From NCBI GenBank assembly GCA_020024235.1, contig JAHHUA010000087.1, positions 1 to 7,405 on the forward strand: a DNA stretch of 7,405 nt. The letters run 5' to 3'. Both the position numbers and the translations under genes were made by a program. Positions 5,299 to 7,405 of this stretch are shown here, piece after piece (the first letter of the stretch is position 1; the number at the start of each line of letters is the position of its first letter). Source of the DNA: Oscillospiraceae bacterium. GTDB taxonomy: Bacteria; Bacillota; Clostridia; Oscillospirales; Ruminococcaceae. Below the pieces are notes generated by a model. That model saw only the letters and a list, made by a program, of their open reading frames with translations. It made no database searches and was not told the origin of the DNA.

Positions 5299-5306
5299 AA
5301 ATTTAA
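5181..5306 (+). pseudogene. Right copy of the spoIVB 3' end, a promoterless remnant
   Basis: The segment encodes the end of the S55 domain from SGSPIIQDGK through GYGIFIENMLN, then LQVKI and TAA (5304-5306). It has no start codon or ribosome site, and the frame is closed upstream by TAA at 5163-5165. Bases 5181-5287 match 4069-4175 at 106 of 107 positions. The C-terminal tail (LQVKI) differs from that of the full gene. Near-identity even at synonymous positions shows a recent copying event or gene conversion. Confidence 0.9.
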
Positions 5307-5335
5307 AACTTAGTTTTATAATAAACTTGGTTTTA
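5306..5335 (+). repeat. Imperfect 13-bp direct repeat upstream of the dipeptidase gene
   Basis: AAACTTAGTTTTA (5306-5318) and AAACTTGGTTTTA (5323-5335) differ at one position, with starts 17 bp apart. They lie about 35-65 bp upstream of the likely -10. They could be an activator-type operator, but may be chance in AT-rich DNA. Confidence 0.35.
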
Positions 5336-5365
5336 ACTTTGAATTAGTGAAATCCTGTATTAATA

Positions 5366-5374
5366 TGTTATAAT
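5366..5374 (+). promoter_or_regulatory. Extended -10 promoter of the dipeptidase gene
   Basis: TGtTATAAT is a perfect extended -10. The -35 is weak (TAGTGA at 5345-5350, 18-bp spacer); a better TTGAAT at 5339 is 24 bp away, too far. The leader would be about 55 nt. Confidence 0.55.
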
Positions 5375-5437
5375 ATTCTCAGGTGCTTTAAAAATTTTCC
5401 GTGCCTAAAAATATATAACAGAAGAAGGGGTTTTACT

Positions 5438-6832
5438 ATGCAAAAGAAAATTGAAAATTACTTTTTACAGCATAAAGATGAAATTTTAGCCGACATTGCA
5501 GCACTGGTTTCCATAAACAGTGTACGGGGAGAAGCCAAAGAAGGTATGCCTTTCGGTGAGGGTCCGGCAAAAGCTATTGCTAAAGCAGAAGAAATTATTA
5601 AGCGTATGGGATTTACTTCCACTAACTTTGACAACTATGCTTTGACTGTAAATTACGGCGAAGGTGATGCACATTTGGGTATTCTCTGCCATTTAGATGT
5701 TGTAGCAGAAGGCACAGGCTGGACAAAGAAACCTTTTGAAATGGAAATTGACAGCAATAAGATTTACGGTCGTGGTGTTACCGATGACAAAGGTCCTGCT
5801 GTCATTGCTTTATGGGCTTTGAAGGCTTGCCATGATTTGGGTATTGACATAAACAAAAAAGTCAGAATTATTCTCGGTGCAGATGAAGAATGTGGCAGTT
5901 CCGATTTGGAATACTACTTTAAGAAAGAAAATCCACCTGCATACTGTTTATCCCCTGACGCTGATTTTCCTATTTACAACTGTGAAAAAGGCAGTTTTAA
6001 TGCTCCTTTCAGAGCAAAATATGAAAATAAAGCCCTTCCTGCTCTTATTTCTTTTGAAGGCGGTCATACAACCAATATAGTAGCTCAACACGCAGAAGCT
6101 GTTGTAGACGGTATCCAAATAGATAAGGCACAGGAACTTGCAAAAGAGTTTTCTCAAAAAACTAAAACTGATATTACAGCTGTAACAGAAGGAAATTTTG
6201 TTAAATTTATTTGTGAAGGTACACCTTCTCATGCATCTACTCCTGAAGGCGGAAACAATGCTATAACTGCACTTATTGCTTTGCTTAGTCATGCTCCTTT
6301 GGCTGACGGTGAAATTAAAAATTACATTCATGGTTTATCTGTACTTTTCCCACATGGAGATTATTACGGAAAAGCTATGGGTATTGCCAATGAAGATAAA
6401 ATTTCCGGCAAACTCACCTGTTCACTGGATATTCTCACAATTAAAAACGGTGAATTAATGGGCATATTTGACTCCAGATGTCCTCTTTGTTCCAATGAAG
6501 AAAACACTTCACTGGTTATTGACAAAAAATTAAAGGAATACGGCATTGTTTTAGACAGCACAACCATGAATCCACCTCACTATGTAGATGAAAATTTACC
6601 ATTTATCAAAACTTTGAGCAAAGCTTATGAGGATTTTACAGGTATGGAAGGAAAATGCTGCTCTATGGGTGGAGGAACTTATGTTCACCACATAGAAAAC
6701 GGTGTGGCTTTTGGTCCAACATTCCCCGGTAATATAACAAATATTCATGGTGCTGACGAAGTTGCCGATATTGACCAGCTTTTGAAATGCGGCATGATTT
6801 ATACAGCTGTTATAGCTGATATGTGCAAATAA
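5438..6832 (+). CDS. pepV: PepV-type M20 family dipeptidase
   Basis: PepV is a cytoplasmic dinuclear zinc peptidase that hydrolyses dipeptides (and some Xaa-His dipeptides) for amino acid supply. The 464-residue product matches the family length of about 465-470. Metal and catalytic residues appear in the expected order: CHLDVVAEG with H85 and D87, GVTDDKGP with bridging D116, GADEECGSSD with catalytic E150 and metal ligand E151, SPDADFP with D174, and NIHGADE near the C-terminus with H437. The lid domain lies between, with PSHASTPEGG (about residues 267-276) as the conserved turn. MGGGTYVHH (about residues 408-416) is also typical. The start has AAGGGG (5425-5430) 7 nt before ATG 5438. Trp codons are TGG and there is no internal TGA. 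The gene is a single transcription unit with its own promoter and terminator, downstream of the spoIVB remnant. Confidence 0.93.
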   Translation: MQKKIENYFLQHKDEILADIAALVSINSVRGEAKEGMPFGEGPAKAIAKAEEIIKRMGFTSTNFDNYALTVNYGEGDAHLGILCHLDVVAEGTGWTKKPFEMEIDSNKIYGRGVTDDKGPAVIALWALKACHDLGIDINKKVRIILGADEECGSSDLEYYFKKENPPAYCLSPDADFPIYNCEKGSFNAPFRAKYENKALPALISFEGGHTTNIVAQHAEAVVDGIQIDKAQELAKEFSQKTKTDITAVTEGNFVKFICEGTPSHASTPEGGNNAITALIALLSHAPLADGEIKNYIHGLSVLFPHGDYYGKAMGIANEDKISGKLTCSLDILTIKNGELMGIFDSRCPLCSNEENTSLVIDKKLKEYGIVLDSTTMNPPHYVDENLPFIKTLSKAYEDFTGMEGKCCSMGGGTYVHHIENGVAFGPTFPGNITNIHGADEVADIDQLLKCGMIYTAVIADMCK

Positions 6833-6841
6833 AATTATATT

Positions 6842-6873
6842 AATACCACATTCTTAGAAATGTGGTATTTTTA
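6842..6873 (+). terminator. Rho-independent terminator of the dipeptidase gene
   Basis: AATACCACATT (6842-6852) pairs perfectly with AATGTGGTATT (6859-6869) over 11 bp with a 6-nt CTTAGA loop, followed by TTTATTT. It begins 9 nt after the stop codon. Confidence 0.92.
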
Positions 6874-6909
6874 TTTCTTTTAGTTATGAAAAACTGGTTT
6901 ATTTTCAAA

Positions 6910-6938
6910 TTGAATTTTTAACTCTCCAGCTTTATAAT
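6910..6938 (+). promoter_or_regulatory. Sigma-A type promoter of the MerR-like gene
   Basis: TTGAAT (6910-6915) and TATAAT (6933-6938) are separated by 17 bp. The predicted start is near 6945, inside the palindrome at 6942-6958. The 17-bp spacer is ordinary, unlike the 19-bp spacer that classical MerR proteins twist for activation. Confidence 0.75.
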
Positions 6939-6941
6939 TAA

Positions 6942-6958
6942 AGTATAGTATATATACT
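6942..6958 (+). promoter_or_regulatory. Palindromic operator candidate at the start site of the MerR-like gene
   Basis: AGTATA (6942-6947) and TATACT (6953-6958) are exact inverted halves separated by GTATA. The palindrome covers the predicted transcription start just upstream of a DNA-binding protein gene, so autorepression is a natural inference. It is A/T-rich, so chance cannot be excluded. Confidence 0.45.
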
Positions 6959-6984
6959 GATTAATTACAAAGGAGTTGGATATT

Positions 6985-7404
6985 ATGCACGATTTATTAT
7001 ATCTTTCGGAAATCACCGGATTTACTGACAGAACACTGAGAAATTATATTTCTTTAGGTTTATTAAAAGGAAACAAGCAAGATGGAAAATGGTTTTTTAC
7101 AGATGAGGATATAACCGATTTTATTACAAATCCCAATGTAAAGCCCTCACTTATTTCCAAAAGAAATGCCTTAATTTATGATTTTATGTCAGAAAAAAAT
7201 GATGTCAACCGCACATTAATTGTTCTGCGTATTAACGCTGATGAAGAAAAAGCAAAAAACATTTCGGACTTTTTCTGTGAGAAAATGAATCATATGAAAA
7301 ATGCTGATTTTTCTTTTTCCTATGAAAAAGGAAAAGTACAGGTAATTTTAAAAGGAGAAGAAAAATCGGTACATGAAATAATGGAAGAATATTATAATAT
7401 GTAG
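6985..7404 (+). CDS. Small MerR-type helix-turn-helix transcription regulator
   Basis: The 139-residue product begins with a winged helix-turn-helix of the MerR type. LYLSEITGFTDRTLRNYISL (residues 5-24) forms the two HTH helices, followed by GLLKGNKQDGKWFFTDEDI, whose wing and YxxDI-like end are typical of the family. The remaining 90 or so residues (from about residue 50) have no recognisable effector domain and no Cys pair for metal sensing, although C94 is a single Cys. The alternating pattern INADEEKAKNISDFFCEKM and FSFSYEKGKVQVILKG suggests a small alpha-beta ligand or dimer domain. ATG 6985 is chosen because AAGGAG (6970-6975) lies 9 nt before it. An in-frame TTG at 6976 directly abuts that site. 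The gene ends one base before the window edge, so its downstream partner is unseen. Its target cannot be named. Confidence 0.8.
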   Translation: MHDLLYLSEITGFTDRTLRNYISLGLLKGNKQDGKWFFTDEDITDFITNPNVKPSLISKRNALIYDFMSEKNDVNRTLIVLRINADEEKAKNISDFFCEKMNHMKNADFSFSYEKGKVQVILKGEEKSVHEIMEEYYNM

Positions 7405-7405
7405 A

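Noticed and set aside
5948..6331. 127-residue minus-strand open frame
   Set aside because: It lies wholly within the well-supported dipeptidase gene, has no ribosome site or family resemblance, and is Cys/Ser/Phe-rich as expected of antisense translation.
6976..6984. TTG 6976 as the start of the MerR-like gene
   Set aside because: It directly abuts the AAGGAG site, leaving no spacing. ATG 6985 is 9 nt downstream of it.

Overview
The window looks like chromosomal DNA of an anaerobic, spore-forming, low-GC member of the Clostridia. It is AT-rich, has strong AGGAG-type ribosome binding sites and T-tract terminators, carries the sporulation protease gene spoIVB, and appears to contain two small selenoproteins. 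Every supported gene is on the + strand.

Positions 1-2375 look like one operon: a cyclophilin-type peptidyl-prolyl isomerase, a MATE multidrug/toxin exporter, and a small glutaredoxin-like protein, closed by a long hairpin. The glutaredoxin-like gene has an in-frame TGA exactly where the first Cys of the CxxC redox motif belongs, giving U-P-G-C. Positions 2408-2800 are a second, single-gene unit with its own promoter and terminator. It encodes a 67-residue DUF1858-type redox-disulfide protein whose in-frame TGA replaces the second Cys of CxxC, giving C-A-S-U. Both TGAs are followed by hairpins that could act as bacterial SECIS elements. All 13 Trp codons I found in the other genes are TGG and no gene here ends in TGA, so selenocysteine is the best reading. 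A standard gene caller would truncate or miss both genes.

Positions 2980-4253 are spoIVB (PDZ plus S55 serine peptidase) and its terminator. Next comes an apparently foreign gene (4327-5109): a 260-residue unrecognised protein with an HEIIH zinc-metallopeptidase-like motif and very different lysine codon use. It is followed by a near-perfect 107-bp second copy of the spoIVB 3' end, starting at the putative catalytic Ser codon and bracketed by perfect 10-bp inverted repeats. The gene therefore sits between direct repeats of spoIVB, which points to a recent insertion or duplication that recombination could reverse.

Positions 5366-6873 hold a PepV-type M20 dipeptidase with its own promoter and terminator. 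The window ends with a small MerR-like regulator (6985-7404) that has a good promoter and a palindrome over its likely transcription start.

The main points of interest are the two neighbouring selenoprotein genes with mirrored Sec positions, and the spoIVB-fragment duplication around the unknown HExxH gene. No RNA genes, CRISPR arrays, transposase or integrase genes were seen.
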